In this document: piece after piece, positions 37,952 to 46,295 of the stretch
Layout of the letters: each line of letters opens with the position of its first letter
Position numbering within the stretch: the stretch's first letter is position 1
Source: Carboxylicivirga marina
GTDB lineage: Bacteria > Bacteroidota > Bacteroidia > Bacteroidales > Marinilabiliaceae
NCBI RefSeq assembly: GCF_016612505.1
Contig: NZ_JAENRR010000016.1
Span: 1-64,000, forward strand
Reading direction: 5' to 3'
Length of the DNA: 64,000 nt
The notes under the pieces: model-generated
Seen by the model: the letters and a program-made list of their open reading frames with translations, nothing else
What the model was told of the DNA's origin: nothing
Databases searched by the model: none
Made by a program: the position numbers and the translations under genes

Positions 37952-38521
37952 ATGGTAAAATACCAAAAAAAAGCCAGTATTGTTATTGGCTGTATCTTAA
38001 TTATGTGCCTTAGTTGTACCACTAATCAATTTAGCACTAACAATGAAGCGCAACTACACCAATTAAAAGATGGTTCGATAGTCGTACTGAATAAACATTC
38101 AGCCGTACAATGCAATATCAATGATGAGAAACGCATTATTGTGCTAAAAGGTGAAGCTTTTTTTAAGGTGAGAAAATTAGATGTGCCTTTTGAAGTGCAT
38201 ACACCAACTGGCGTTATAAAAGTTCTTGGCACCTCTTTTAATGTATCGGCATCGGAAGAGGAATTAGGAGTGGAGGTGGATGAAGGTATGGTGAATGTTG
38301 AAACTGTTAAAGGTAATAAGCGCCTGCGACGTGGAGAGAAGCTCTTTTATGATGATGTGAAGCAAGTACTAAAAAAAGGACAAGCAGAATTTAAGCATCA
38401 TATCTGGACGGATGCCTTTAAGAATGACATGCATAAGTTGTATAAGGAAATTGAAAAAGGCGGCAAGCAACTAGGCAAAGAAATTGAAAATATCAGGAGA
38501 GAATTGAAGATAAAGCTCTAA
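37952..38521 (+). CDS. FecR-domain lipoprotein
   Basis: A 189-aa protein with a lipoprotein-like signal (hydrophobic residues about 9-20, lipobox LSC with Cys22) and a FecR domain (LKDGSIVVLNKHSAVQC, IIVLKGEAFFKVRK, FEVHTPTGVIKVLGTSFNV). It lacks the cytoplasmic anti-sigma segment and TM helix of a normal Bacteroidota FecR, and no sigma factor or SusC/D genes adjoin it. The last 45 residues are Lys-rich and probably helical. A stand-alone periplasmic ligand-binding module is an inference. Convergent with lytT. Confidence 0.82.
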   Translation: MVKYQKKASIVIGCILIMCLSCTTNQFSTNNEAQLHQLKDGSIVVLNKHSAVQCNINDEKRIIVLKGEAFFKVRKLDVPFEVHTPTGVIKVLGTSFNVSASEEELGVEVDEGMVNVETVKGNKRLRRGEKLFYDDVKQVLKKGQAEFKHHIWTDAFKNDMHKLYKEIEKGGKQLGKEIENIRRELKIKL

Positions 38522-38524
38522 TTT

Positions 38525-39250
38525 TTATTCAATGCTTTTTTTATCGAGTAGGCTTAATACCTGCTCTTTGTAGTTGCGTCCAATGGGTACGTTTGCTCCA
38601 GAAATGTTGAGGTTACCACTGGTATAGCTTTCAATTTTATCGATGGCGATAAGATACGATCGATGAACGCGAAGGAAGTGAGTCTCGGGTAATTTTTCCT
38701 CGATATTACTGATGGTATTCATGGTTTTAACTTCTCGGCCATCGTTAAGGTATATAGAAACGTAGTTGCGAAGGCTTTCGATATGTGTGATGTCCTGAAG
38801 GACTACTTTTACCATCATTTTATCTGATTTCACAAAGATAAAAGCCTCATTAAAGGTGTCGTTTGATGTGCTTTGCGGAATCTCCGTTTGTTGATGATTT
38901 TTGAAATAACGGTTTACAGCCTTGATAAATCGTTCGAATGAGATAGGTTTAATAAGATAATCCAGAGCTTCCAATTCAAAACCTTCTAAAGCATACTCGG
39001 AATAGGCTGTGGTAAATATCACTTCGGGTCGATGACTTAAGTTGCGAATGAGTTGTAAACCTGTTAGTCCAGGCATTTGTATGTCAAGAAAAAGCAGGTC
39101 AATCTCTTGTTCGTTGAGTATGTGCATGGCTTCAACGGCGCTATTGCAGGTGGTAACCAGATGCAGGTTATCCAGACGACTGATGTATTCCGAAATAACA
39201 TCTACCGCTAAGGCTTCATCATCAACAACAAGGCATTTTACCGCTTTCAT
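38525..39250 (-). CDS. LytTR-family response regulator
   Basis: A 241-aa response regulator. The receiver domain (about residues 1-120) has phospho-acceptor Asp in LLFLDIQMPGLTGLQL and the conserved Lys in LDYLIKPI. The C-terminal LytTR DNA-binding domain includes FIFVKSDKMMVKV, LRVHRSYLI and VPIGRNYKEQVL. It overlaps the upstream LytS-like kinase by 4 bp, so it is its cognate regulator. Target genes are unknown. Confidence 0.94.
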   Translation of the reverse strand: MKAVKCLVVDDEALAVDVISEYISRLDNLHLVTTCNSAVEAMHILNEQEIDLLFLDIQMPGLTGLQLIRNLSHRPEVIFTTAYSEYALEGFELEALDYLIKPISFERFIKAVNRYFKNHQQTEIPQSTSNDTFNEAFIFVKSDKMMVKVVLQDITHIESLRNYVSIYLNDGREVKTMNTISNIEEKLPETHFLRVHRSYLIAIDKIESYTSGNLNISGANVPIGRNYKEQVLSLLDKKSIE

Positions 39251-40314
39251 AATTGTTCTTTTAATTTTAGTTTTAACACAACCTGATGCGAGTCTGTCGA
39301 TGACTCTATTTTCAACTCATGATTATTAGGATACATTAAATTAAGTCGTCTTTTAACATTTTGCAAACCAATTCCGCTGGCAGCCGGTGATTCGGTGATT
39401 TCTTCGGGCATGCTGTTTTCAACTTTTAATACAAAGTCATTTTCTTTAATTCCCATTTCAATGGTTATCCAGGCTTGCCCATTGAAACCGCGTGTACTAT
39501 GCTTAAAACTGTTTTCTAAAAATGGTAAAATAAGCATGGGTGCAATGGCCTGGCCTGTTTGTTCGCCCCAGATATTAAGACTCAGTTCTACGCGCTTGCC
39601 ATAGCGGATTTTCTCAAGTTCCAGGTAGCTTTTAATGCTTTCAATCTCCTTGTGTAACTGCACTTGTGCGGCATTGGTTTCGTAAAGCATGTAGCGCAAC
39701 AGGTCGGAGAGCTTTAAGACAACTTCCAACGATTGGTCTGACTTTTTAAGAATGAGCGAATATAAGCTGTTAAGTGTATTAAACAAGAAATGTGGTTGTA
39801 CCTGATTTTTTAAAAAGGTTAGCTCTGCTTCCAGTTTGTCCTTAGCTAATATTTGCTGACGCTGTTGCACGCTCGAAATGTACTCCATCAATTTAACGGT
39901 CATTGGAATGGCCAAAACAGAACTGGTATTAACAGCACTTCTTACTATTTGCACAAAATTAAAAGTTGGTACTTTCCCCCATTCGGGAAAAAAAACATCA
40001 ACAATAATAAGGTTGTCTGTTATGCGCTGTAAGGCAGCTGCCACAAATAAACTCAATACGAATAATGGAATAAATGTCCATAGTTTTTCCTGGTATAAAT
40101 ATTTGGGAAAGAGAAAGTAAATAACAAAATACACCAAGATGATTTTCACAGGAAGGTTAATTAATTCAACCTTTAAAGTGAGTATGTAATCATTGTCGTG
40201 AGTGCCCCAGGCAAAGGCAAAAAACAGAACAAACAACACCCAGTAGCTGATATGCTGAAACCAGCGATTATTGATGAAACGTGCTAAAAGGCTATGGTTG
40301 TTGATTATCTGCAT
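39247..40314 (-). CDS. LytS-like sensor histidine kinase
   Basis: A 355-aa membrane kinase with four TM helices (about residues 15-155), a His_kinase domain with phospho-acceptor His in QVQPHFLFNTLNSLYSLI (about 172-189) and a HATPase with ILPFLENSFKHS. Unlike the sensor at 23275, this one keeps its histidine. Overlap with the LytTR gene marks a two-gene operon. The signal is unknown. Confidence 0.93.
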   Translation of the reverse strand: MQIINNHSLLARFINNRWFQHISYWVLFVLFFAFAWGTHDNDYILTLKVELINLPVKIILVYFVIYFLFPKYLYQEKLWTFIPLFVLSLFVAAALQRITDNLIIVDVFFPEWGKVPTFNFVQIVRSAVNTSSVLAIPMTVKLMEYISSVQQRQQILAKDKLEAELTFLKNQVQPHFLFNTLNSLYSLILKKSDQSLEVVLKLSDLLRYMLYETNAAQVQLHKEIESIKSYLELEKIRYGKRVELSLNIWGEQTGQAIAPMLILPFLENSFKHSTRGFNGQAWITIEMGIKENDFVLKVENSMPEEITESPAASGIGLQNVKRRLNLMYPNNHELKIESSTDSHQVVLKLKLKEQL

Positions 40315-40633
40315 TCGATTGTTTTGCTGGCAATTTAGGTAATTATTATCTGAACATCGCTTTTTATGGACAAACGACCAACGATGAAGGACGGACAGCT
40401 GTTTCCTGTTCGTCGTTTTAAGTTGTTGAACCTTAAATACAGTACTCTAAACTCACAACCCGAAACTTATAAGTTGACAGCCAACACTCACAAGCTATTT
40501 TGTCTTTCGTCCTTTAATCATTGTTGTTTGTCCTTAATACTTGTAATGATGATTGGGTTTGTTTTGATTTGACAATGTAAACTATCGTCATGAACTTTAG
40601 TGGAAGACAATTGGCGATGCTAATTAGAAATTT
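40315..40633. other. 319-bp intergenic region with an imperfect long inverted repeat
   Basis: Contains the arms 40370-40394 and 40508-40532, about 20 of 25 bases paired after inversion (GGACAAAC ... AAGGAC against GTCCTTTA ... TTTGTCC). The interior is made of short ACTCA/CACAA-like words. No gene was recognised. Confidence 0.45.
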
Positions 40634-41530
40634 ATGAGACAAGTACTCTTTTTAATCTTCTTATCAACATTTGCTTGTATGCATGCACAAAAAGTAAAGG
40701 TATCTTCTGGTAAAGTTGTGCGCCATGAATTATTTGATTCGGAATATGTTGATGCGCGAAATGTGGATGTATGGTTGCCAGAAGGGTATTGTGCCGAAAA
40801 GCAATATGCTGTTATTTATATGCACGATGGACAAATGTTGTTTGATGCCTCATCCACATGGAATAAACAAGAATGGGGTGTTGATGAGGTGATGAGTGAG
40901 TTGATGAAAACTAAGCGCATTCGTGATTGTATTGTTGTTGGCATTTGGAATAATGATGGGAAACGTAATGCTGAGTATTTTCCACAACGGGCATGGGAGA
41001 TGCAATCAAAAGAAAGACAAAAAGAAATATTAAGTGATGATAAAGTTTTAAATAATCCTGCAGGAACAGAGCATGGTTTATTGGCCAATGATTACCTGCG
41101 TTTTATTGTTCGTGAATTAAAGCCGTTTATTGATGCCCACTACAGTACGAAATCCGCTAAGACGAACACCTTTATTATGGGTTCCAGCATGGGTGGTTTA
41201 ATAAGTGCTTATGCTATTTGTGAGTATCCAGGCGTGTTTGGCGGTGCTATTTGCATGAGCACACACTGGCCTGCTGCCGATGGTGTGGTGCTTGCGTATA
41301 TAAAAGATAACTTACCAAATCCTGATACCCACAAAATATACTTCGATTATGGCACTGCGACTCTTGATGCTTTATATGAACCATATCAGTTAAAAGTGGA
41401 TAAAATGATGGTGGAGCGTGGTTATAAAAAGGAAAAAAATTTCAAGTCGGACAAGTTTGAAGGAGAACCACATACTGAAGAAGCCTGGAATAAACGCCTG
41501 CATATACCCTTAGCGTTTATGCTTAAATAA
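40634..41530 (+). CDS. Secreted alpha/beta-hydrolase esterase
   Basis: A 298-aa protein with a signal peptide (about residues 1-18) and an alpha/beta-hydrolase fold of the Fes/esterase D clan. The nucleophile elbow is GSSMGGLISAYA (about residues 184-195). YMHDGQMLFD is near the oxyanion hole, DYGTATLD holds a likely acid, and EPHTEEAW the catalytic His. It precedes a GH13 enzyme by 21 bp on the same strand, so it may de-esterify a glycan substrate for that enzyme. Confidence 0.87.
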   Translation: MRQVLFLIFLSTFACMHAQKVKVSSGKVVRHELFDSEYVDARNVDVWLPEGYCAEKQYAVIYMHDGQMLFDASSTWNKQEWGVDEVMSELMKTKRIRDCIVVGIWNNDGKRNAEYFPQRAWEMQSKERQKEILSDDKVLNNPAGTEHGLLANDYLRFIVRELKPFIDAHYSTKSAKTNTFIMGSSMGGLISAYAICEYPGVFGGAICMSTHWPAADGVVLAYIKDNLPNPDTHKIYFDYGTATLDALYEPYQLKVDKMMVERGYKKEKNFKSDKFEGEPHTEEAWNKRLHIPLAFMLK

Positions 41531-41551
41531 GAATAGAAACTTAAACATAAT

Positions 41552-43423
41552 ATGATGAGAACATTCAAATTATTTCTTGCCATTGCAATGCTTGTATCAA
41601 GTGTTTCGACAATGGCTGCCTATAAGATTGACCGCCTTGAGCCTGCATTCTGGTGGGCTGGTATGGAAAACGAAAACCTGCAGATATTGGTTTATGGCGA
41701 GGGTATTTCCGAATTACGACCAAGTATCGATTACCCGGGCGTGAGTCTTGAGCAAACAGTTCAGGTGAAATCGCCCAACTATCTGTTTTTATACCTAAAA
41801 GTAGATAAATCGGCCAAAGCTGGTTCATTCGATATCCTCTTTAAGCGCAATAACAAAACCATGGTGAAATATAATTATGAGCTTAAGCAGCGCGTAGCTG
41901 GTTCGGCCAGTCGTCAGGGTTACGATAATTCTGATGTAATGTATTTGATTACACCCGACCGTTTTGTGAATGGTGATACGTCTAACGATGAGGTTGAGGG
42001 TTTGAAAGAAGGTTTGGATCGTGCCGACGATTTTGGTCGTCATGGTGGCGATTTGGCCGGTATTATGCAAAGCCTCGATTACATCGAAGACATGGGTTAC
42101 ACCACATTATGGCTCAATCCGGTGATGGAAAATGATATGCCCGAAGGGTCGTATCACGGTTATGCCATTACCGATTTTTACGAAACAGATGCCCGCCATG
42201 GAAGCAATGAAGACTACGTGCAGTTATCAAAAGAACTGAAAAAGCGCAATATGAAACTGGTGATTGATATGATTATGAATCACTGTGGTTCGCATCACTG
42301 GTGGATGGAAGACTTACCAACGGATGATTGGTTAAACTTTCAGGATGGCTGGCAAGTTACCACTCACTTGCGCGAGACCAATATGGATCCATATGCTTCT
42401 GAGTACGATAAGCGCAACCATGCCGATGGTTGGTTTGTGGAGTCAATGCCCGACCTCAATCAGCGCAACCCATTGATGGCCGATTACTTGATTTATAACA
42501 CCATTTGGTGGATTGAGTATGCCGATTTGGATGGCATTCGCATGGATACTTATCCTTATCCCGACAAAGCATTTATGAGCGAATGGACGCGTCGAGTGAT
42601 GGAGGAATATCCTAATTTCAATATTGTAGGCGAGGAGTGGAGCTCAAACCCCGCCATTGTATCGTATTGGCAAAAAGACAAAATAAATGCCGACGGTTAT
42701 GTGTCGTATATGCCTGGCGTGTTTGACTTTCCTTTGCAGGATGCTTTGGTAAAAGCCTTAAATGAAGATGACAGCCAATGGGGACAGGGCTTACCGAAAT
42801 TGTATGCCACGCTGGCCGATGACCATTTGTATGCCGACCCTACACAATTGGTTATTTTCCCTGATAACCACGATATGAGCCGTTTCTATACGCAGATTAA
42901 TGAAGACTTTGGGATGTTTAAAATGGGCATGGCTTTTACGGCTGTTTGTCGAGGTATTCCTCAGATATATTACGGAACCGAAATATTGATGACCAACCCC
43001 AATTCGGACTCTCACGGCGAGATTCGTGCTGAGTACCCAGGTGGTTGGGACGACCATACGGCCAATGCTTTTACAGGCGAAGGTCTAACGGCCGACCAGA
43101 AGGAAGCGCAAACCTTCACAAAGATCTTATTAAATTGGCGTAAGGGTTGTTCGGCTGTTCATGATGGCTGCTTAAAGCATTTTGCCCCTAATCATGCCAA
43201 TGGTTTATACACTCTATTTCGCTACGACGATAAATCGGTGGTGATGTTGGTGATGAATAAAAACTCGGAAGCAAACGATGTCAATATCCTGCCGTTTAAA
43301 GTCGAGGTAATTGGCGCTGCCACCGAAGGTGTAGATGTGATTACGGGTAATAATGTATCCTTAGCCGGCGAAACTGTTAAAGTTGAAGGGCGTTCATTTT
43401 TGTTGGTGGAGATTAAGAAGTAA
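41552..43423 (+). CDS. GH13 alpha-amylase-family glycosidase (SusA/cyclomaltodextrinase-like)
   Basis: A 623-aa glycoside hydrolase with a signal peptide (about residues 1-23), a beta-sandwich N domain (about 25-110) and the catalytic barrel. GH13 residues are visible: nucleophile Asp in DGIRMDTYPY, acid Glu in IVGEEWSS and third Asp in FPDNHDMSRF. HYGxA-like HGYAITD and MIMNHCG are also present. It probably degrades maltodextrins or pullulan at the cell surface or in the periplasm. The upstream secreted esterase gene is in the same operon. No SusC/D pair is in the window. Confidence 0.94.
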   Translation: MMRTFKLFLAIAMLVSSVSTMAAYKIDRLEPAFWWAGMENENLQILVYGEGISELRPSIDYPGVSLEQTVQVKSPNYLFLYLKVDKSAKAGSFDILFKRNNKTMVKYNYELKQRVAGSASRQGYDNSDVMYLITPDRFVNGDTSNDEVEGLKEGLDRADDFGRHGGDLAGIMQSLDYIEDMGYTTLWLNPVMENDMPEGSYHGYAITDFYETDARHGSNEDYVQLSKELKKRNMKLVIDMIMNHCGSHHWWMEDLPTDDWLNFQDGWQVTTHLRETNMDPYASEYDKRNHADGWFVESMPDLNQRNPLMADYLIYNTIWWIEYADLDGIRMDTYPYPDKAFMSEWTRRVMEEYPNFNIVGEEWSSNPAIVSYWQKDKINADGYVSYMPGVFDFPLQDALVKALNEDDSQWGQGLPKLYATLADDHLYADPTQLVIFPDNHDMSRFYTQINEDFGMFKMGMAFTAVCRGIPQIYYGTEILMTNPNSDSHGEIRAEYPGGWDDHTANAFTGEGLTADQKEAQTFTKILLNWRKGCSAVHDGCLKHFAPNHANGLYTLFRYDDKSVVMLVMNKNSEANDVNILPFKVEVIGAATEGVDVITGNNVSLAGETVKVEGRSFLLVEIKK

Positions 43424-43452
43424 AGATATAGCTCTGAAGGAGCGACACGTAA

Positions 43453-43719
43453 TAACCCGAGTTCGACATAAAATTAATAGCTCAGACCGCTTGTAGATAA
43501 TTGTTTTCAAGGAATCTTTGCGAAGGCATAGCGGGCTATGCTAAGCAAATATGACGAAGAAAACAGTTGTTTACAAGTGGAAAACTTGGCTTTTCATTAA
43601 ATAACTGATCTACTTCTCTAAATTTTATCAACATAGCTCGCTATGCTTCCAAAAATTCATATTGTATATCAGTCATTTAATAAAATCTGAGCTGTTTAAT
43701 TTTAATCGAACTCGGGTTA
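43453..43719. repeat. MITE-like element with two internal hairpins (cloverleaf-like)
   Basis: Terminal arms 43453-43486 and 43686-43719 are inverted copies (28 of 34 matches, the outer 14 identical: TAACCCGAGTTCGA). Inside are two hairpins in tandem. The first pairs 43490-43508 with 43559-43577 (16 of 19) and has tip GCATAGC-gg-GCTATGC near 43526-43541. The second pairs 43597-43609 with 43668-43680 (12 of 13) and has tip CATAGC-tc-GCTATG at 43632-43645. No open frame is present. It is best described as a non-autonomous mobile or REP-like element. Confidence 0.7.
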
Positions 43720-43833
43720 ATAGCATAGGTCGCAGGCCTATGTTTTAGATGATGAAGGTCAAGGGCTGTAGGCTTCATACGTGATAACTAAAATATTTGA
43801 CTGTTTACAATGCTAAACGTAGCATTGCTTAAT

Positions 43834-43875
43834 AAAACCCAACTACAGGTAGAGGTGCTGAGTAGTTGGGTTTTG
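43834..43875. terminator. Terminator-like hairpin
   Basis: AAAACCCAACTAC pairs with GTAGTTGGGTTTT (13 bp, perfect) across a loop of about 15 nt, with A and T runs on the outer sides, so it can end transcription in both directions between the GH13 gene and the convergent gene at 43973. Confidence 0.7.
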
Positions 43876-43972
43876 TTGTATATGCTTGTTTTAAAACTTA
43901 CATTGATGTGTAGTTGAATCAGGCCGGAGGCCTTGTTTATCATGACGTAGCGAGACGCTACGCTTAACGGGG

Positions 43973-44764
43973 TTATTTAGGTTTAGTAATTGCAATTTCT
44001 ACATGTGCGGGTTCGTAATTTTTATGCTTTACTTTCATTAAAAGAGGTAGCTTCGGAAGTTCTCTGTTGGCAATCTTTTGTACCTCTTTGAGCAAGATGC
44101 TATTCTCATCATTCGGATATTTTACTTCATAGCCAATAAGCTTGCCATCGTTGCCGAAACCAATGCCTAACAATACATGTTCACCATTTTGAATATTGTT
44201 TAGCGCTGCACTACTGGCAAGCTTAGCGTTAATAATGGAGGTAATGGTGTCTTTTAAAAAACGTTCGGCCGGAAAGAGTTTATGAGCATCAAAAGTAACA
44301 TTCTCGTTTACTTCTTTCTTTTGGATTTTGCCATCAATTACCTGATAGTGAACATCTGTTTCGTATACTGAAGCAAAAGGTCGATGATTGTACTGAATAA
44401 GTTCACCTTGAGGGCTGTATAAAGTGCCGGTATACCAATTGGCAAATGTTTTATGCTCAAAAAATTCTTCTGCGAGTGGGATTGATTTCTTGCCCTGCTG
44501 TATATTTAAAAGATAGAGTTTCCCTTCTTCGATGCTCCATGTGGCAACATAACCTCTGTTATCAATAAGGCCACTTCTTTTTAACTCAATTTCGCCAATA
44601 AACCGGTCGCCTTTGATGTCGAAATAATAGTCTAAAGGAGTACTGTATAGTACGAATGTGTCTTTGTTTGATACTAAGTAATCAGGTGCAACAGGTGATG
44701 CAATAATGCTTTGTGGATTAATAAATAGCAATGCAAAAACAAGGTAACTAAAGGCGTTTTTCAT
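43973..44764 (-). CDS. Secreted protein of unknown function
   Basis: A 263-aa protein with a signal peptide (cleavage near IIASPVAP). The first half is beta-rich, with repeated Tyr and Asp (LYSTPLDYYFDIKGDRFIGE). The last 70 residues, LLGIGFGNDGKLIGYEVKYP onward, resemble a TonB C-terminal-like fold of the kind used to detect periplasmic self-association, but this is a shape impression only. I start at the ATG at 44764; the codon before it is GTG. No recognised family. Monocistronic on the minus strand. Confidence 0.65.
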   Translation of the reverse strand: MKNAFSYLVFALLFINPQSIIASPVAPDYLVSNKDTFVLYSTPLDYYFDIKGDRFIGEIELKRSGLIDNRGYVATWSIEEGKLYLLNIQQGKKSIPLAEEFFEHKTFANWYTGTLYSPQGELIQYNHRPFASVYETDVHYQVIDGKIQKKEVNENVTFDAHKLFPAERFLKDTITSIINAKLASSAALNNIQNGEHVLLGIGFGNDGKLIGYEVKYPNDENSILLKEVQKIANRELPKLPLLMKVKHKNYEPAHVEIAITKPK

Positions 44765-44829
44765 CACTTGGTCATTTTGATAGAGTTAATAAATATAAGA
44801 TTAATTGATTATTCTTAGGTTGCGTCATC

Positions 44830-44872
44830 GGATGCGATCTTTATTTGCGAGATGGCAATAAAGATCGCATCC
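44830..44872 (-). terminator. Long perfect hairpin after the 224-aa gene
   Basis: A 16-bp perfect stem (GGATGCGATCTTTATT against AATAAAGATCGCATCC) with a small bulged TGC/GCA extension and a GAGATG loop. It lies 15 bp past the stop of the gene at 44887-45561 on the minus strand. It has no T run, so it may act as a processing or stability hairpin as well as a terminator. Confidence 0.6.
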
Positions 44873-44886
44873 TTAAACTCCTGTCT

Positions 44887-45561
44887 TTACTCTTCTTCCA
44901 CCACTTTCATACCGGCACGCAGGTCAACAATAACCCGTGCTGCCAGGTAAGTATTGTACACCTTGGGCTGGCTGGCTTTTAACAATTCCATCAACTTATC
45001 AATTTTGTTACGTAATAAGTCGTTGGCTTCACGCATCAAGCTATCCAGCTCTCTGGTGGCTTGCGAGCGGGTGACTATGGCCGAGCGAGGCGATGCAATA
45101 AGTGCCGAGAAATCGTCAATTTCTTTCTTCAGCTTCGTCACATCTTCCACTGTTTGTCCATAATCAACCAATCCACCTCCCAGTTTTACCGCTTCATCAT
45201 ACACATTTAAGCTCGTGACTTTTACTTCTCCATCGGTCATACGCTCCAGTTGCGAGGCCGAAATAGCGCATTTGGCTTGCAGGTCGGGCATGTCGTTCAC
45301 CTGTGCATACACATACATGGTGGCCGCCAACTTTACAGTTGCCTCAATCATCTCTGCCTCTTCTTTCAATTTCAACTGCCTGGCACCGGTGGTATTGCCT
45401 TGTTGAATCTGGTGTACGGCTTCAATTTGCGCCAGCAGGTCATTAAATTTTACAATAAAACTTTCAAGGGCTTTAATCAGGCTTAGTTCGGCAGGGTAGG
45501 TGCCAAACACATTTCTCACGGCCAAAAACATGGCCAATCGGTTGCGTTGTATCGCATTCAT
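44887..45561 (-). CDS. Helical protein of unknown function
   Basis: A 224-aa cytosolic, almost wholly alpha-helical protein with no Cys-rich or catalytic motif. Two long amphipathic regions, residues about 30-90 (ESFIVKFNDLLAQIEAVHQI) and about 140-205, suggest a coiled coil or helical bundle. The N-terminus MNAIQRNRLAMFLAVR is a hydrophobic, basic helix. A perfect 20-bp palindrome lies 37 bp upstream, so expression is probably controlled. Function unknown. Confidence 0.7.
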   Translation of the reverse strand: MNAIQRNRLAMFLAVRNVFGTYPAELSLIKALESFIVKFNDLLAQIEAVHQIQQGNTTGARQLKLKEEAEMIEATVKLAATMYVYAQVNDMPDLQAKCAISASQLERMTDGEVKVTSLNVYDEAVKLGGGLVDYGQTVEDVTKLKKEIDDFSALIASPRSAIVTRSQATRELDSLMREANDLLRNKIDKLMELLKASQPKVYNTYLAARVIVDLRAGMKVVEEE

Positions 45562-45597
45562 AGTTTAACATTTAGTTAGTTAATAAAAATGAGCCTC

Positions 45598-45617
45598 ACT
45601 AATGAGTACTCATTAGT
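45598..45617. promoter_or_regulatory. Perfect 20-bp palindrome, TetR-type operator candidate
   Basis: ACTAATGAGTACTCATTAGT is identical to its reverse complement. It is centred about 46 bp before the ATG of the 224-aa gene, where it would overlap or adjoin that gene's promoter. The core AATGAGTACTCATT has the size and symmetry of TetR-family operators. Confidence 0.6.
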
Positions 45618-45774
45618 TAATTGCAGAAAACGAAAAACGTAACATGCTTTTTATGGGTTATTTTACATAGATGTGATGAATGCATTTATTTCTTATGTAA
45701 ATGAATAATTATTAGAGACTAATGGATAGTAAATTAAATACTTCGAGTTAACAGTATGTATAATAGGCTATTAT

Positions 45775-46170
45775 TCATGGCCGATATGTAACAGTAGTAG
45801 GGAAGTATGTAAGGCCATTAGAATCGTATGTAAGCCTGTGAGCATTCAATGTAATCCCAACAGCGAAATATGCATGGTCAATAGCCGCGTATGTAAGTGC
45901 ATCAGCGTCGTATGCAAAGGCAACAGTACGATATGTATTGACCTTAGTGCTGTATGTAATCAAAACAGCATTGTATACAGCAACCTCAGCGCGATATGTA
46001 AGACCATTAGCAGCGTATGTAAGCTCAATAGTGTCGTATGTATGACTAACAGAGCGATATGTAAGGCCGTTAGCAGTGTATGTAATCACAACAGCAGCGT
46101 ATGTAAGACCAACAGAATGATATGTAAGCCTGTCAGCACTCACATATTCAAATCTTCCCCAGGGAAGCAT
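45775..46170 (-). CDS. Possible heptapeptide-repeat protein encoded by the tandem array
   Basis: The minus strand of the tandem array is open for 131 codons and reads about 16 imperfect copies of a heptad of the type LTYAANG/ITYSTKV, with Tyr at a fixed position. It begins MLPWGRFEYVSAD. The plus strand is also open over much of it (ICKxxSxVCKxNS heptads), so an open frame alone proves little: a 21-bp repeat free of stops in one frame stays open by construction. I saw no promoter or family match. Low confidence that it is translated. Confidence 0.25.
   Translation of the reverse strand: MLPWGRFEYVSADRLTYHSVGLTYAAVVITYTANGLTYRSVSHTYDTIELTYAANGLTYRAEVAVYNAVLITYSTKVNTYRTVAFAYDADALTYAAIDHAYFAVGITLNAHRLTYDSNGLTYFPTTVTYRP
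45785..46141. repeat. 17-unit 21-bp tandem repeat array
   Basis: Seventeen consecutive units start at 45785, 45806, 45827 and so on to 46121, every one exactly 21 bp with no insertion or deletion. The approximate consensus is TATGTAAGNCCANYAGCRNC plus G. Columns 1-7 (TATGTAA) and 15-16 (AG, 17 of 17) are conserved, while columns 8-11, 13-14 and 17-20 vary. The identity is degenerate, so the array is old or under selection on only part of the unit. It is not a CRISPR: there is no conserved long repeat with unique spacers, and no cas genes. Confidence 0.9.
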
Positions 46171-46295
46171 TGATTCACATTGTATAAAGAGAATTCTGTG
46201 CCTCGGCGTTTGTATAATAAATTACACCCGAAGAAGCAAGGTTCATGTCTAACAGTCTATAGTCTAACCGTTTTTATCAGTAAGCTGCCTAAAAC

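Larger units (their letters stand above)
43424..43972. other. 549-bp intergenic region rich in hairpins
   Basis: Holds the two-armed inverted-repeat element (43453-43719), four small palindromes (43724-43742, 43808-43828, 43918-43936, 43944-43963) and a terminator-like hairpin (43834-43875). No gene was recognised. Confidence 0.6.

Noticed and set aside
45785-46141. CRISPR array
   Set aside because: The units are contiguous 21-bp degenerate repeats with no unique spacers and no cas genes nearby.
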